From: Lentzea terrae
GTDB lineage: Bacteria > Actinomycetota > Actinomycetes > Mycobacteriales > Pseudonocardiaceae
Direction: 5' to 3'
Length of the DNA stretch: 64,000 nt
NCBI RefSeq assembly: GCF_003265345.1
Contig: NZ_QFWW01000006.1
Coordinates: forward strand, 241,079 to 305,078
This document shows, in pieces, positions 8,754 to 17,967 of the stretch. A program made the position numbers and the translations under genes. Within the stretch, counting starts at the first letter, position 1. Each line of letters starts with the position of its first letter. The notes beneath the pieces were generated by a model that was not told where the DNA came from, did no database searches, and saw nothing but the letters and a program-made list of their open reading frames with translations.

Positions 8754-9863
8754 TCATCGCACCAGCCGTGTGAGGACCACGACAACCACGGCGATCCCTG
8801 CCGTCACGTGGATCGGGGCTGGTCCGAACGTCGCAGCGAGCACAGCGGCGGAGCCGAGCGGCAACAGGTACTTGCGCAGCCCGGCCTGGCCGGGGCAGTC
8901 CTGCACGTACCAGACGCACAGGAAGAAGATCGCCAGCGGCACCGTCGTGAACGCGGCGACCGTCGTGCCGGGCGCGTGCGCGATGTGCAGGTCGTAGTCG
9001 ACGCTGGCCGCCAGACCCGCACCGATCGCCGCGATCGAGCCGAGGATGAAGAGGTGCGCATAGCCCCAGAGGAACGCCTTCTTCAGGTTGTGCAGATGGG
9101 TCGGCGCCTCGAAGTAGATCCACCACGCCGAGAACACGATGATCAGCGATGCCGCGGCGAGCGAGACCAGGTTGACGCCGCTGTCGAAGCCCTTCTGGAA
9201 CGCCAGCGTGGCCGCCAGGATCGACTCGCCGAGCACGATCAGGGTGAAGAGCCCGTGCCGTTCGGCGATGTGGTGCGGGTGCCAGGTCGTGGTCGCCGCC
9301 CGCTCCGCCCACACCGGCACCAGCAGCTCACCGATCATGCCGAGCACCCACAGCGGCAGCTGCAGGCTCGGCGGCGCGAGGACGACCCACAGCACCCAGA
9401 GCACCTGCATGCCGGCGATACCGGCGGCGTAGCGGCGGGTGCAGCGCTTGTGCGTCGGGTTGTCCAGTGACGCGCGCAGCCAGTGCGCGACCATGGCGAG
9501 CCGGATGACGACGTAACCACCGACGACGATCCGGTAGTCCTGCCGCTCGAACACCGCCGGGATGCCCGCCGCGATGACGAGCACTCCGGCGATCTGGATC
9601 ATCGTGATGATCCGGTACAGCGTGTCGTCGTTGTCGAACGCGCTGGCGAACCAGGTGAAGTTGAGCCACGGCAGCCACAACGCGAAGAACGCCATGCAGA
9701 AGGCCAGCAGTCCGGCCCCCGCGTGGTTCTCACTGACGGCGTGGTGGAGCCCGGCGGCGGCCTGGGCGACCGCCACCACGAAGCTCAGGTCGAACAACAG
9801 CTCCAACGGCGTCGCGACCCGGTGGGCCTCCGCCGTGTCGCGCGCGAGGAGCTTTCTGATCAT
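8754..9863 (-). CDS. Low-temperature-requirement A (LtrA) family membrane protein
   Basis: 369 residues. The family start is unmistakable: HRVATPLELLFDLSFVVAVAQ, and later WYVQDCPGQ. About ten transmembrane helices. LtrA proteins are integral membrane proteins of unknown biochemical role first linked to growth at low temperature in Listeria. The ATG overlaps the stop of the ABC ATPase gene (ATGA), so it is co-translated with the importer operon. That linkage is unusual and may mean a role in transport or membrane homeostasis. Confidence 0.9.
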   Translation of the reverse strand: MIRKLLARDTAEAHRVATPLELLFDLSFVVAVAQAAAGLHHAVSENHAGAGLLAFCMAFFALWLPWLNFTWFASAFDNDDTLYRIITMIQIAGVLVIAAGIPAVFERQDYRIVVGGYVVIRLAMVAHWLRASLDNPTHKRCTRRYAAGIAGMQVLWVLWVVLAPPSLQLPLWVLGMIGELLVPVWAERAATTTWHPHHIAERHGLFTLIVLGESILAATLAFQKGFDSGVNLVSLAAASLIIVFSAWWIYFEAPTHLHNLKKAFLWGYAHLFILGSIAAIGAGLAASVDYDLHIAHAPGTTVAAFTTVPLAIFFLCVWYVQDCPGQAGLRKYLLPLGSAAVLAATFGPAPIHVTAGIAVVVVVLTRLVR

Positions 9864-10888
9864 CCAGGCACCACCATGATCCGTGACTCGCTGAGGTCCA
9901 GTGCTACCTGCGTGCCGGGCTGGTAGGCGGCCGCCGTGTTGGACGGCTGGTCGACCCGCAGGATCTGCTCGCCCACTTTGACAGAGATCCGCGTGACAGG
10001 CCCGAGAAACGACTGAGTCAGCACATCGCCGACGATCTTGCCCTGCGTTCCGTCGTGAGTCGACACTCCGATGTCCTCGGGCCGCACGATGATGCGAACG
10101 TCGCTTCCGGACGGTTGGTCGTGCGTCGCGGGGACGGTCACCCCGTTGATCACGACGGTCTGCCCCTCGGCCTTGGCCTCCACCGAGTTCGTGACGCCGA
10201 CGAACTGCGCCACGAACGCCGTCTTCGGCTCGCGGTACACCACGGACGGCGTGTCCAGCTGCTCCAGCCGGCCGTGCGACATGACGCCGACCCGGTCGGA
10301 GACGGCAAGCGCCTCCTCCTGGTCGTGCGTGACGAACAGCGTCGTCATGCCGAGCTCCGTCTGGATGCGCCGGATCTCGTCCCGCAGGTTCACGCGGACC
10401 TTGGCGTCCAATGCGGACAGCGGTTCGTCCAGCAGCAGCACGCGCGGCTGGATCGCGAGTGCGCGGGCGAGCGCGACGCGTTGCTGCTGACCACCGGACA
10501 TCTGGTGCGGGTACCGGCCACCGAGGTGGCTGAGCCCCACCAGTTCCAGCAGCTCGCCGGTGCGCTTGGTGTCGGCCTTGCGCATCTTCAGGCCGAACGC
10601 GACGTTCTGCGCCGCGGTCATGTTCGGGAAGAGGCTGTAGGCCTGGAAGACCATGCCCATGTCCCGCTTGTTGGCCGGGACCTTCGTGATGTCCTTGCCG
10701 CCCACCGTGACCGTGCCGGAGTCCGCCGTCTCGAAGCCCGCGACGATGCGCAGCGCCGTCGTCTTGCCGCAGCCCGACGGCCCCAGCAAGCTCACCAGCT
10801 CGCCCTCGGCCAGGTCGAGGTCGAGGCCGTCCAGTGCGACGTTGCCGCCGAAGGACTTGCGCAGTCCCTTGAGTTCCAGGTGACCCAT
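9860..10888 (-). CDS. ABC importer ATPase, polyamine/Fe(3+) type (PotA-like)
   Basis: 342 residues. N-terminal ATPase domain with GPSGCGKT Walker A (residues 36-43), MSGGQQQR signature and LLLDEPLSALD Walker B, then a C-terminal TOBE domain (about 240-340). Energises the importer made by the two downstream-numbered permeases and the binding protein encoded upstream in the same leftward operon. Substrate group (polyamine, Fe(3+), thiamine or aminophosphonate) cannot be separated by the ATPase alone. Confidence 0.93.
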   Translation of the reverse strand: MGHLELKGLRKSFGGNVALDGLDLDLAEGELVSLLGPSGCGKTTALRIVAGFETADSGTVTVGGKDITKVPANKRDMGMVFQAYSLFPNMTAAQNVAFGLKMRKADTKRTGELLELVGLSHLGGRYPHQMSGGQQQRVALARALAIQPRVLLLDEPLSALDAKVRVNLRDEIRRIQTELGMTTLFVTHDQEEALAVSDRVGVMSHGRLEQLDTPSVVYREPKTAFVAQFVGVTNSVEAKAEGQTVVINGVTVPATHDQPSGSDVRIIVRPEDIGVSTHDGTQGKIVGDVLTQSFLGPVTRISVKVGEQILRVDQPSNTAAAYQPGTQVALDLSESRIMVVPG

Positions 10889-10894
10889 GTCTGA

Positions 10895-11677
10895 TTACTC
10901 CTCGACCACGGTCTGACGGCGCCGCTGGCCGACATAAGAAAGTGCGAACAGAAGGACGAACGCGAAGAGCAGGCTCAGCAGCGACACCGCGATGGACACA
11001 CCCGCGTTGCGCTTGCCGAGCAGGTTGACCTGCACCTGCAGCGTGTCGAAGTTGAGCAGCGACGCGATGGTGAACTCACCGAGCACCAAAGCGACCGACA
11101 GCAGCGACGCACCGATCAGCGCGACGCGGATGTTCGGCACGACGACCTTCCACAGCACCGTGAACCACGACGCGCCGAGGCTGCGGGCGGCTTCTGCCAG
11201 CGTCTTCAGGTCGATCGCGGCGAGACCGGCGTCGATCGCGCGGTAGGCGAACGGCAGCACCAAGATCGTGTAGGCGAACGTCAACGTCAGCGGTGAGTCT
11301 CCGAAGAAGTAGTTCACCCACGCGTAGAGCGGCGCCATGCCGACCACCAGCACGATCGCCGGGATCGCGAGCGGCAGCAGGCACAGGAACTCCACGAGCC
11401 GCTGCAGCTGGGGCAACCGGAGCCGGATCCACGCCATCGTCGGCACGAGCAGCACCAGCATCAGCACCGCGCTGGTGACCGACAGCAGCAGCGAGTTGAC
11501 GAGCGCTTCCATCAACCCTTCGTCGTCGACGATGGAAGTCCACGACTCGAGGCTACGGGTGTTGTTCCTGCCACGCGTCGAGAACTCCGCCATCGCGATC
11601 AGCGGCAGGATGAAGTAGACGCCGAGGACCAGCAGGATGATCGTGCGCAGGACGCGCTGCTTCACTACCGAACCCAC
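10895..11677 (-). CDS. ABC importer permease (PotC-like)
   Basis: 260 residues with six hydrophobic helices and the permease EAA-like loop (EAARSLGASWFTVLWKVVVP, near 165-185) that docks on the ATPase. The start overlaps the other permease gene by 13 bp. Second membrane subunit of the polyamine/Fe-type importer. Confidence 0.9.
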   Translation of the reverse strand: MGSVVKQRVLRTIILLVLGVYFILPLIAMAEFSTRGRNNTRSLESWTSIVDDEGLMEALVNSLLLSVTSAVLMLVLLVPTMAWIRLRLPQLQRLVEFLCLLPLAIPAIVLVVGMAPLYAWVNYFFGDSPLTLTFAYTILVLPFAYRAIDAGLAAIDLKTLAEAARSLGASWFTVLWKVVVPNIRVALIGASLLSVALVLGEFTIASLLNFDTLQVQVNLLGKRNAGVSIAVSLLSLLFAFVLLFALSYVGQRRRQTVVEE

Positions 11678-12582
11678 TTGGCGACCCTCCTCTGCAGCAG
11701 CACGTTCACGCCCATCGCGATGCTGACGACGATCACCATGCCGAGGCCCAGCGCCTTGCCCAGGTTCTCCTGGCCGAGCACGACCTCACCGGTGAGGAAG
11801 CCGCGGATCTGCAGCGGCACGATCGGGCTGCCCTGCGAGACGAGCGCGGCGGCCGTGGCGTAGGCGCTGAAGGCGTTGGCGAACAACAGGAGCAGCGCGC
11901 CGAGGAACGGCGGCGTCAGGATCGGGCCACCGACGTGCCGCCAGTAGGTCCAGCTGGTGCCGCCGAGGCTCGCGTTCGCCTCACGCCACTGTGGACGGAG
12001 GCCGTCCAGCGCCGGCAGGAACACGATGACCATCAACGGGATCTGGAAGAACGTGTAGACCAGCGTCAGGCCCGGCAGCTCGAACAGCCACGCGCTGCCG
12101 GCGAACAGGTCGATGCCAACGTTGTCACGCAAGTACTTCGTGACGAGACCCTCGAAGCCGACCGTCGCGAGGAACGCGAAGGCCAGCGGCACGCCACCGA
12201 ACTGGGCGAGCACACCGGACGCGGCGACGACGACCCTGCGCAGCATGCCGTCGGGGTTGCCGACCGCGACCGCCCACGTGAGCAGCGCGCCGAAGATCGC
12301 GCCGATGACCGCCGTGAGCGCGGACAGCTCGATGCTGCGCACGAACGCGTCGAAGTACACGCCCTTGAACAACGTCGAGAGGTTGTCCAGCGTGAACGCG
12401 CCGTTGGAGTCCTGGAAGGAGCCCGCGAGCACGAGAACCGTGGGGTAGACGAGGAAGATGCCGACGAACGCGAGGAACGGCACCGCGACGAGCCAAGCGG
12501 CCGCAGATGGCCGACCGGCGGCCCCACCCTTGTTCTTGGTGGAGCCGCCGGGCGTCGTCGCTACGGGAGCGACTGAGGTCAT
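11665..12582 (-). CDS. ABC importer permease (PotB-like)
   Basis: 305 residues. A Gly/Ala/Ser-rich cytoplasmic N-terminus is followed by six membrane helices and an EAA-type loop (WREANASLGGTSWTYWRHV). ATGA overlap with the end of the solute-binding-protein gene. First permease of the importer operon. Confidence 0.9.
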   Translation of the reverse strand: MTSVAPVATTPGGSTKNKGGAAGRPSAAAWLVAVPFLAFVGIFLVYPTVLVLAGSFQDSNGAFTLDNLSTLFKGVYFDAFVRSIELSALTAVIGAIFGALLTWAVAVGNPDGMLRRVVVAASGVLAQFGGVPLAFAFLATVGFEGLVTKYLRDNVGIDLFAGSAWLFELPGLTLVYTFFQIPLMVIVFLPALDGLRPQWREANASLGGTSWTYWRHVGGPILTPPFLGALLLLFANAFSAYATAAALVSQGSPIVPLQIRGFLTGEVVLGQENLGKALGLGMVIVVSIAMGVNVLLQRRVAKWVR

Positions 12583-13700
12583 CCGATGGCCTGCGCCCAG
12601 GTCGCCGTGAGCACGGCCTTGGCCTTGTCGGCCTGCGCCTGCGTCTGGAACACCTGCTTGCCGTCGGTCTTGGGCAGCTTCTCCTTCGCGGCCTTGTCCG
12701 CCTTGTCACCCATCTTGTCCAGGCGCACCGGGCGGGACATGCCCTTCAGGTAGAGGTTCTGGCCCTCGTCGGAGTAGAGGAACTCCTGCCACAGGCGCGC
12801 GGCCGCGGGGTGCGGCGCGTCCTTGCTGATGGCCTGGTTGTAGTAGCCGCCGATCTGCGCCTCGGCCGGCACGACGACCTTCCAGTCCATCTTGCCCTTG
12901 AGCTTGTCGGTCTGGGCGGCGTTGGTGTAGTCCCAGTCGATCACGACGGGCGTCTGCCCGGACTCGATCGTCGCGGGCGACGGGTCGACCGGCTGGAAGT
13001 TGCCGGCCTGCTTGAGCTGCTTGAAGAACTCGACACCCGGCGCGATGTCGTCGGCGCTGCCACCGTTGCCGAGCGCCGCCATCACGACGCCGGCGAACGC
13101 GGCACCGGCCTGCGTCGGGTCGCCGTTGAGCGCGACCTTGCCCTTGTACTCGGGCTTGAGCAGGTCCTTGACGCTCGTCGGCGCCGGCACCTTGGCGGCG
13201 TCGTAGCCGATCGACATGAAGCCGCCGTAGTCGCCGTAGTAGAGGCCGTCGGCGTCCTTGAGCTCAGCGGGGATGTCGTCCCAGGTGCTGACCTTGTAGG
13301 GCGCGAACAGGTCCTTGTTCGCGAGCGCCACGTTCAGCCCGAGGTCGAACACGTCCGGCGCGCGGTCGTTGCCCTTGAGCTGCTTGGCGGCGTTGATCTC
13401 CTCCTGGCTGGAGGCGTCCGGCTGCGCGGAGTCGATCTTGATGCCGTACTTGGCCTCGAACGCCTTGATGATCTCGCCGTAGTTCGCCCAGTCCGGGGGC
13501 AGCGCGATGACGTTGAGCTTGCCTTCCTTCTTGGCGGCCTCGACCAGCTTGTCCATGCCACCGAGCTCACTCGCCGACTTGGCGGTCCCGGCGGCTCCGG
13601 CCGGCGTCTCCTTGGCGGGCGGGGCGCCACAGGCAGCCATCGCCAGCACCAACGCGCCAACACCAATCAGTTTCGTGGTGACGTTCCCTCGCTTCAGCAC
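12579..13700 (-). CDS. Extracellular solute-binding lipoprotein of the ABC importer
   Basis: About 373 residues from a GTG at 13700 (VLKRGNVTTKLIGVGALVLA); the open frame continues much further upstream but only this start puts a lipobox (LAMAAC) about 24 residues in. The mature protein has the periplasmic-binding fold of the Fe(3+)/polyamine/phosphonate group (KEGKLNVIALPPDWANY, then IDWDYTNAAQTDKL near the hinge). It captures substrate outside the membrane for the permeases encoded next. Ligand unclear; polyamine-type and ferric-type proteins share these features. Confidence 0.85.
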   Translation of the reverse strand: MLKRGNVTTKLIGVGALVLAMAACGAPPAKETPAGAAGTAKSASELGGMDKLVEAAKKEGKLNVIALPPDWANYGEIIKAFEAKYGIKIDSAQPDASSQEEINAAKQLKGNDRAPDVFDLGLNVALANKDLFAPYKVSTWDDIPAELKDADGLYYGDYGGFMSIGYDAAKVPAPTSVKDLLKPEYKGKVALNGDPTQAGAAFAGVVMAALGNGGSADDIAPGVEFFKQLKQAGNFQPVDPSPATIESGQTPVVIDWDYTNAAQTDKLKGKMDWKVVVPAEAQIGGYYNQAISKDAPHPAAARLWQEFLYSDEGQNLYLKGMSRPVRLDKMGDKADKAAKEKLPKTDGKQVFQTQAQADKAKAVLTATWAQAIG

Positions 13701-13789
13701 AGGCGGAGGATTCGCGCGGACAGCTTTCGTTGTCAAGCCAGCCGCGCCGGTTGAGACCTTCTCGACTCCAACGGTGAATTCTTGGCGCC

Positions 13790-14278
13790 CTACGGGTTGC
13801 CGCTGAATGCTTTCCGAGCCTCGGCCAGATGCTCCGCGGTGATCCCGGTCGCCGGGTCGACGTGGACGAGAGCGGTGGTCAGGTGCCGTCGTTTGTGGAC
13901 GAAATCCCGGTTCCTGTCCCGGTGCAGCCCGAAGTCGTCGTCGAACCAGACCAGCGGCCGTTCGTAGGCGTACCTGGCCACCGCGGGGTACTTCCAGCCG
14001 TGCTCGTCGTGGAACTCGATCACTTTGAGCTGCGGCAATCCGAGGCGTGGCCCTATCTCGACGTTCGCCCGGTGGCCCCACGTCGTCGCCCACGCGAGCT
14101 CGGCGCCGGTTTCTTCCGCCAACTGTCTCAATTGGCCGCCGTGCTCCGGATCCAGCCAGACGCGGAGCTTGCGCCACCAGCCGACCTTGATGTCGAACGG
14201 CCGGTAGTTCGCGGGCTTCGTCCTGGCCGCCCACGGGTTGAGCGGGCCGTCGACGTCGATCACGACGAGTGGCTTCAC
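13790..14278 (-). CDS. HAD-fold protein, Swiss-army-knife RNA-repair-like
   Basis: 162 residues. The HAD motif I reads VVIDVDGPLNPW (residues 4-15) with both Asp residues, and a later WFDDDF fits motif IV. The short, cap-free fold with PHQ-like central WATTWGH matches the HAD_SAK family of predicted phosphatases associated with RNA-repair contexts. No partner ligase is nearby, so the function is open. Confidence 0.75.
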   Translation of the reverse strand: MKPLVVIDVDGPLNPWAARTKPANYRPFDIKVGWWRKLRVWLDPEHGGQLRQLAEETGAELAWATTWGHRANVEIGPRLGLPQLKVIEFHDEHGWKYPAVARYAYERPLVWFDDDFGLHRDRNRDFVHKRRHLTTALVHVDPATGITAEHLAEARKAFSGNP

Positions 14279-14328
14279 CTGTCCAGTTTCCCGGGCGCGG
14301 CGAGCCCGTCACCCCTAATCTCCTGACC

Positions 14329-14847
14329 ATGAGACGTTTCGCCCTGTTCGTCCTCCTGTGCGCCGCGCTGGCCGGCTGCGGCGCGATCGCCGACCTGGCC
14401 GCGCTGCAAACCCGCATCCAGGACGCCGGCTACACGAACGTCTCGCTGTACCACCGTTCCAACAACGGCACCGACATCGTGGAGATCACCGCGTCCGGCT
14501 CTTCTCCCGACAAGATCGCCGAGATCGTCTGGGACACCTACCCGGAGCACGTCGACCAGGTGGCGATCACGCTCAACGGCAACCAGGAGGTCTACTCCGA
14601 GGCTCAGTTGCGCGACGCGTTCGGCGACCGCGCCGTGACCGAGAAGCCAGACGACGACACCGACGTCATGAAGTCCATCGTCACATGGCTGATCGTCGGC
14701 GTAGTCGTATTCCTGCTGCTCATCGTCGGCGTGATCATCCTCGTCGTGGTCCTGGTCCGCCGCTCGCGCCGCCGCAAGGCGCAGCAGCCGCCGTACTACC
14801 CGCCGCCACCACCGAACTGGCCGCCGGCCGGACCGCCCGCCGCATAG
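14329..14847 (+). CDS. Small lipoprotein with C-terminal membrane anchor and Pro-rich tail
   Basis: 172 residues from the ATG at 14329, chosen because it gives a clean lipoprotein signal (LLCAALAGC, Cys17). A small alpha/beta domain follows (residues 25-105), then one transmembrane helix near 118-142, basic residues and a Pro/Tyr-rich cytoplasmic tail (QQPPYYPPPPP). Not recognised as a named family. The gene 12 bp downstream has a matching Pro-rich N-terminus, so the two products may act together at the membrane. Confidence 0.75.
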   Translation: MRRFALFVLLCAALAGCGAIADLAALQTRIQDAGYTNVSLYHRSNNGTDIVEITASGSSPDKIAEIVWDTYPEHVDQVAITLNGNQEVYSEAQLRDAFGDRAVTEKPDDDTDVMKSIVTWLIVGVVVFLLLIVGVIILVVVLVRRSRRRKAQQPPYYPPPPPNWPPAGPPAA

Positions 14848-14859
14848 GACTCGACCACC

Positions 14860-15789
14860 GTGACGCAGCCGCCGTACCAATACGGACCACCGCAGCAGCC
14901 GTGGGGCCAGCCCTATCCGGTTCCACCTCCCCCACCTCCGAAGAAGTCGCCGGTGATCTTCATCGTGATCGCCGTCGTGGTTCTGCTGCTCGGCGCGGCC
15001 GGCGTCCTCGGCACGGGTTTGCTCTGGCCTGGCTGGATGAAGTCCGTGAGCTCGGCTCCCGTCGACCAGTCCACCCCGGAGAGCACCGCGAAGGCCGTCG
15101 AGGACGCGTTGAACCGCAGCGACGTCGACCAGTTCGTGAACGTCCTGGTGTGCAAGGACGGCCGCACCAAGGCCAAGAACAAGGACATCACGCAGGCCGA
15201 GGAGATCCTCTACCGCGACATCAAGCCGTTCAACCCCAAGACCAAGAGCGACGTCCAGCCCACCTTCAAGGTGGACGAGGTCCGCAAGATCAAGCCCAGC
15301 GACGCGATCTACAACGACGGGAACAAGGACGCGACCGCAGCGATCATGTCCGTCGAGTACCCGAAGGACAGCGGTCTCTCCAAACAGCGCGGCGTGCTGG
15401 CCATGTTCCAGGAGGACAACAAGTACGTCGTCTGCGAAATGGGCTTCATCCCGGTAGCCGACACCCAGGAACCACCACCGGACCCGGACCCGAACAGCCC
15501 GACCGGCCGCATGCAGGCGTTCGCGAAAGCGGTGAACGACAAAGACATCGCCGCCGCCCGCCGCTACATGTGCGCCACCGCCCGCGCCGTCAACACGTGG
15601 GCGGAGAAAGCCATCGCCGCGGGCGGCAAACTGCGCCTGCACGACAAGGTGACCACCACAAAAGCGGAAGATTCCGGCCAGGTCCGCATGTGGTACACGC
15701 TGAACGGCGCGGAGACCAAGGCAGGCGGGTTCCTGAAGAAGGAGTCCGACGGCTGGTGCCTCTTCACGTTCAACAACGACGCCAAGTAG
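14860..15789 (+). CDS. Membrane-anchored protein with Pro-rich N-terminus and two DUF4878-like modules
   Basis: 309 residues from a GTG at 14860. Order: a 28-residue Pro/Gln/Tyr-rich cytoplasmic tail, one transmembrane helix (about 31-55), then an extracellular part with two related modules (about 65-190 and 205-309). Each has a helix of the form A.AV.....D....... with a Cys (VLVCKDG, RYMCATA), suggesting an internal duplication and a possible disulphide. Pro-rich head plus single helix plus lumazine/NTF2-like domain is common in actinobacterial envelope proteins of unknown function. Confidence 0.75.
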   Translation: MTQPPYQYGPPQQPWGQPYPVPPPPPPKKSPVIFIVIAVVVLLLGAAGVLGTGLLWPGWMKSVSSAPVDQSTPESTAKAVEDALNRSDVDQFVNVLVCKDGRTKAKNKDITQAEEILYRDIKPFNPKTKSDVQPTFKVDEVRKIKPSDAIYNDGNKDATAAIMSVEYPKDSGLSKQRGVLAMFQEDNKYVVCEMGFIPVADTQEPPPDPDPNSPTGRMQAFAKAVNDKDIAAARRYMCATARAVNTWAEKAIAAGGKLRLHDKVTTTKAEDSGQVRMWYTLNGAETKAGGFLKKESDGWCLFTFNNDAK

Positions 15790-15822
15790 TCGAAACCGCC
15801 GCCCCCTGTTCGTATAAGGGGC

Positions 15823-16299
15823 ATGTTCACCGACGAAGAGCTCGCCTACCTGCGCTCCCAGCCCCTGGCCCGCCTGGCGACGCTGAACGAGGACGACCAA
15901 CCCGACGTGGTCCCGCTGTCCTTCGAGTACGACGGCACCCACTTCTGGGTGGGCGGCGCGGGCGCGCAGGTCTTGCACACCCGCAAGTTCCGCAACATCA
16001 CCGCAGGCCGCCGCAAGGTGTCACTGGTGATCGACGACCTGGTGTCCTTCGACCCCTTCATCGCCCGCGCGATCCGCGTCTACGGCATCGCGGACGACCC
16101 GGCCGACCGCGTGGGCCTGGTGGGCCCCGGCATCTACTGCCGCATCACGCCCACCGAGGCGTGGGCGTGGAACATGGCGGGCGAGCCGGCGGGCGAGACG
16201 TGGTACGAACCGCGCCGGATCAGGACGCACGGAGGGCCGAGCACGCTGCTGTCGCGCCCCAACGAGCGCCGTACAGGAGCCCCGGGAGCAGACGCCTGA
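15823..16299 (+). CDS. PPOX-class F420-dependent oxidoreductase
   Basis: 158 residues. Split-barrel flavin/F420-binding fold: LARLATLNEDDQPDVVPLSF, then VLHTRKFRNITAGRRKVSLVIDDL, and a C-terminal WYEPRRIR. Members reduce or oxidise small molecules with cofactor F420 made by actinobacteria. The last 80 bp overlap the convergent gene that ends at 16220. Substrate unknown. Confidence 0.88.
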   Translation: MFTDEELAYLRSQPLARLATLNEDDQPDVVPLSFEYDGTHFWVGGAGAQVLHTRKFRNITAGRRKVSLVIDDLVSFDPFIARAIRVYGIADDPADRVGLVGPGIYCRITPTEAWAWNMAGEPAGETWYEPRRIRTHGGPSTLLSRPNERRTGAPGADA

Positions 16300-17155
16300 A
16301 CGTCAGGTGGATCTCCCCTGCCCGGTCCACGGCGTGCCGGCTCCCGTCCTGCTCGGCCTCAACACGCTGCAGGACGCCGTCGAACGTCCGCACAAGCCGT
16401 TTGCGGTCGTGCTCGAACCGCACCCGCAGGTCGAACACCTCGCACGGGCGTTCGGGCACAAGTAGCACACACGGGTGCATCACATCGCGGCTCAGCAGGC
16501 GGTACCGGACCGCGAAGTCGTGAGTTTCGCCGCGCGCCAGCGGGTCGGCCGGCACGAGGGTGAAACCGGGGCGATCGGTGGCCGAGCGGTCCTGCAGCGT
16601 GCCGCCGTAGAGCAGGTGGACGTCGACGTCCCGCCTGCGCACCGGGAACGCGGGGACGAACTCCAGCTGGTCCAGGCCGTCCTGGTCGACGACGACCTGG
16701 TAGCGCTCCAGCACCTCGGGCTGCCCCTGATCAAGCGCCACGGCCACGGCCAGCTCGGCGGTGTGCCAGCCACCGGCGTCGCGCCGCGTGGTCGTAGCGG
16801 CCAGCTCTGCCAGTTGGTCGACGGCCTCGTCGACACGGCGGCGCACGGTGCGGCCGTCGCGGTCGATCGTAGCGGCCACCCAGTTGACCCGGTCCTGGTA
16901 GAGCGGGTGGCGGACCTCCGGGATGAGACCGAACGCCGCGCGTGCCGCGAGCTGGAGATCGTCGGGAAGCTGCTCGACCAGGTCGGTCAGCCTGGTGACC
17001 AGCTTCTGCCTGGCGGCGGACGGCCCGTCGGCCGTGGTGATCCCGCAGGCGGCGGCCAGGTCAGCGCCGATCCGGTCCCCGATCCGTCCGTGCACTCCCC
17101 TTCCCTTTCGCAGGGTCTTCAGCTCACGGACCAGCCTCGCGTGCGTCGTCGTCAT
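16220..17155 (-). CDS. Conserved actinobacterial hypothetical protein
   Basis: 311 residues. The N-terminal 110 residues (ELKTLRKGRGVHGRIGDRIG...ACGIT, then YQDRVNWVAATIDRDGRTVRRRVDEA) form a module I associate with many Streptomyces/Pseudonocardiaceae proteins of unknown function; it resembles a DNA- or protein-binding helical domain ahead of a beta-rich C-terminal part. It follows the vWA gene by 88 bp on the same strand, suggesting a pair. No catalytic motif is visible. Confidence 0.7.
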   Translation of the reverse strand: MTTTHARLVRELKTLRKGRGVHGRIGDRIGADLAAACGITTADGPSAARQKLVTRLTDLVEQLPDDLQLAARAAFGLIPEVRHPLYQDRVNWVAATIDRDGRTVRRRVDEAVDQLAELAATTTRRDAGGWHTAELAVAVALDQGQPEVLERYQVVVDQDGLDQLEFVPAFPVRRRDVDVHLLYGGTLQDRSATDRPGFTLVPADPLARGETHDFAVRYRLLSRDVMHPCVLLVPERPCEVFDLRVRFEHDRKRLVRTFDGVLQRVEAEQDGSRHAVDRAGEIHLTFRRLLPGLLYGARWGATAACSALRAS

Positions 17156-17243
17156 CTCCGCTCTCCTCCCCTTGCCTGCTCACGTGCGGCGGAGGCAGAT
17201 TGCGTCGGGTGTGTGGACGAGAAGTGGACACACCGTGGATCGG

Positions 17244-17816
17244 TCACACGTGGTCTGGTCTCAGGACTGTCCGCGCCACCGAAGACGCCAGCGCGATGCC
17301 GATCCGGACACCGTCGCGGCCGAGGAAGACTCGCGAGGTGCCGATGCGGTCCAGCGCCGGCGGATCGACGGCGCCGAGTCCGAAGGCGATCATCTCCGGG
17401 CCCGCCGCGGTGGCGGTGAGCTGTGCCAGCGCTGCAGGCCAGTCGTGATCAGTGGCCCTGCCGTCGGAGACGAAGAACAGCATCGGCCTGCGCACCTGGA
17501 TCCGTTGTGCCTTCAGGATTTGCACATCGCGCTCGATGATCTTGCGCAGCAGGGTGAACGCGGATCCGAAGTCGGAGCCCGATTCCTGGCGCGGTGTAAT
17601 AGGTTCCGGCGGGTCGAGCGCGGCTCGCAGCGGCTGCACCACCAGCGCCCTCTCCGCGAAAACCACCACGCAGAGCCGAATCTGGGCGGCGGCCTGCCGT
17701 TCCGCGTGCACCACGCCGCGGAACTCGCGCATGCCGGCGTTGACCTCGGCGATGTGGTCGGTCATCGAGAACGACACGTCGCAGACCACGTAGCAGGGCA
17801 ACACTTCGAGCACCAT
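17244..17816 (-). CDS. von Willebrand factor A (vWA) domain protein
   Basis: 190 residues from the ATG at 17816, which follows a GGGGGAG RBS; an upstream start in the frame lacks one. The MIDAS motif DVSFSM (residues 10-15) starts the domain, and FFVSDGRATD and the TAAG loop complete the metal site. Free-standing vWA proteins in actinobacteria often serve as partners of STAND/ternary conflict systems (family knowledge). Next to a conserved hypothetical gene and divergent from an AfsR-like regulator. Confidence 0.85.
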   Translation of the reverse strand: MVLEVLPCYVVCDVSFSMTDHIAEVNAGMREFRGVVHAERQAAAQIRLCVVVFAERALVVQPLRAALDPPEPITPRQESGSDFGSAFTLLRKIIERDVQILKAQRIQVRRPMLFFVSDGRATDHDWPAALAQLTATAAGPEMIAFGLGAVDPPALDRIGTSRVFLGRDGVRIGIALASSVARTVLRPDHV

Positions 17817-17967
17817 CCGTCTCCCCCTCACCACAAGGCGTGACAAGGAGAAACGGTTACCGGATCGTGTTGATCAAACGTGGACAAAAAGATGATTCGC
17901 TGACACATCAACGGGCCCTTGCGCGACATTCCTCCCGGATGGAGGCTCGGACACCGAGGAGGACAGC

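Noticed and set aside
13701..14417. N-terminal extension of the solute-binding protein to 612 residues
   Set aside because: The extension is low-complexity Arg-rich sequence antisense or out of frame to the HAD gene; a lipoprotein signal begins at 13700.
14275..15978. 567-codon minus-strand frame opposite the two membrane-protein genes
   Set aside because: No start signal or domain; the plus strand has signal peptides, membrane helices and RBS for both genes.
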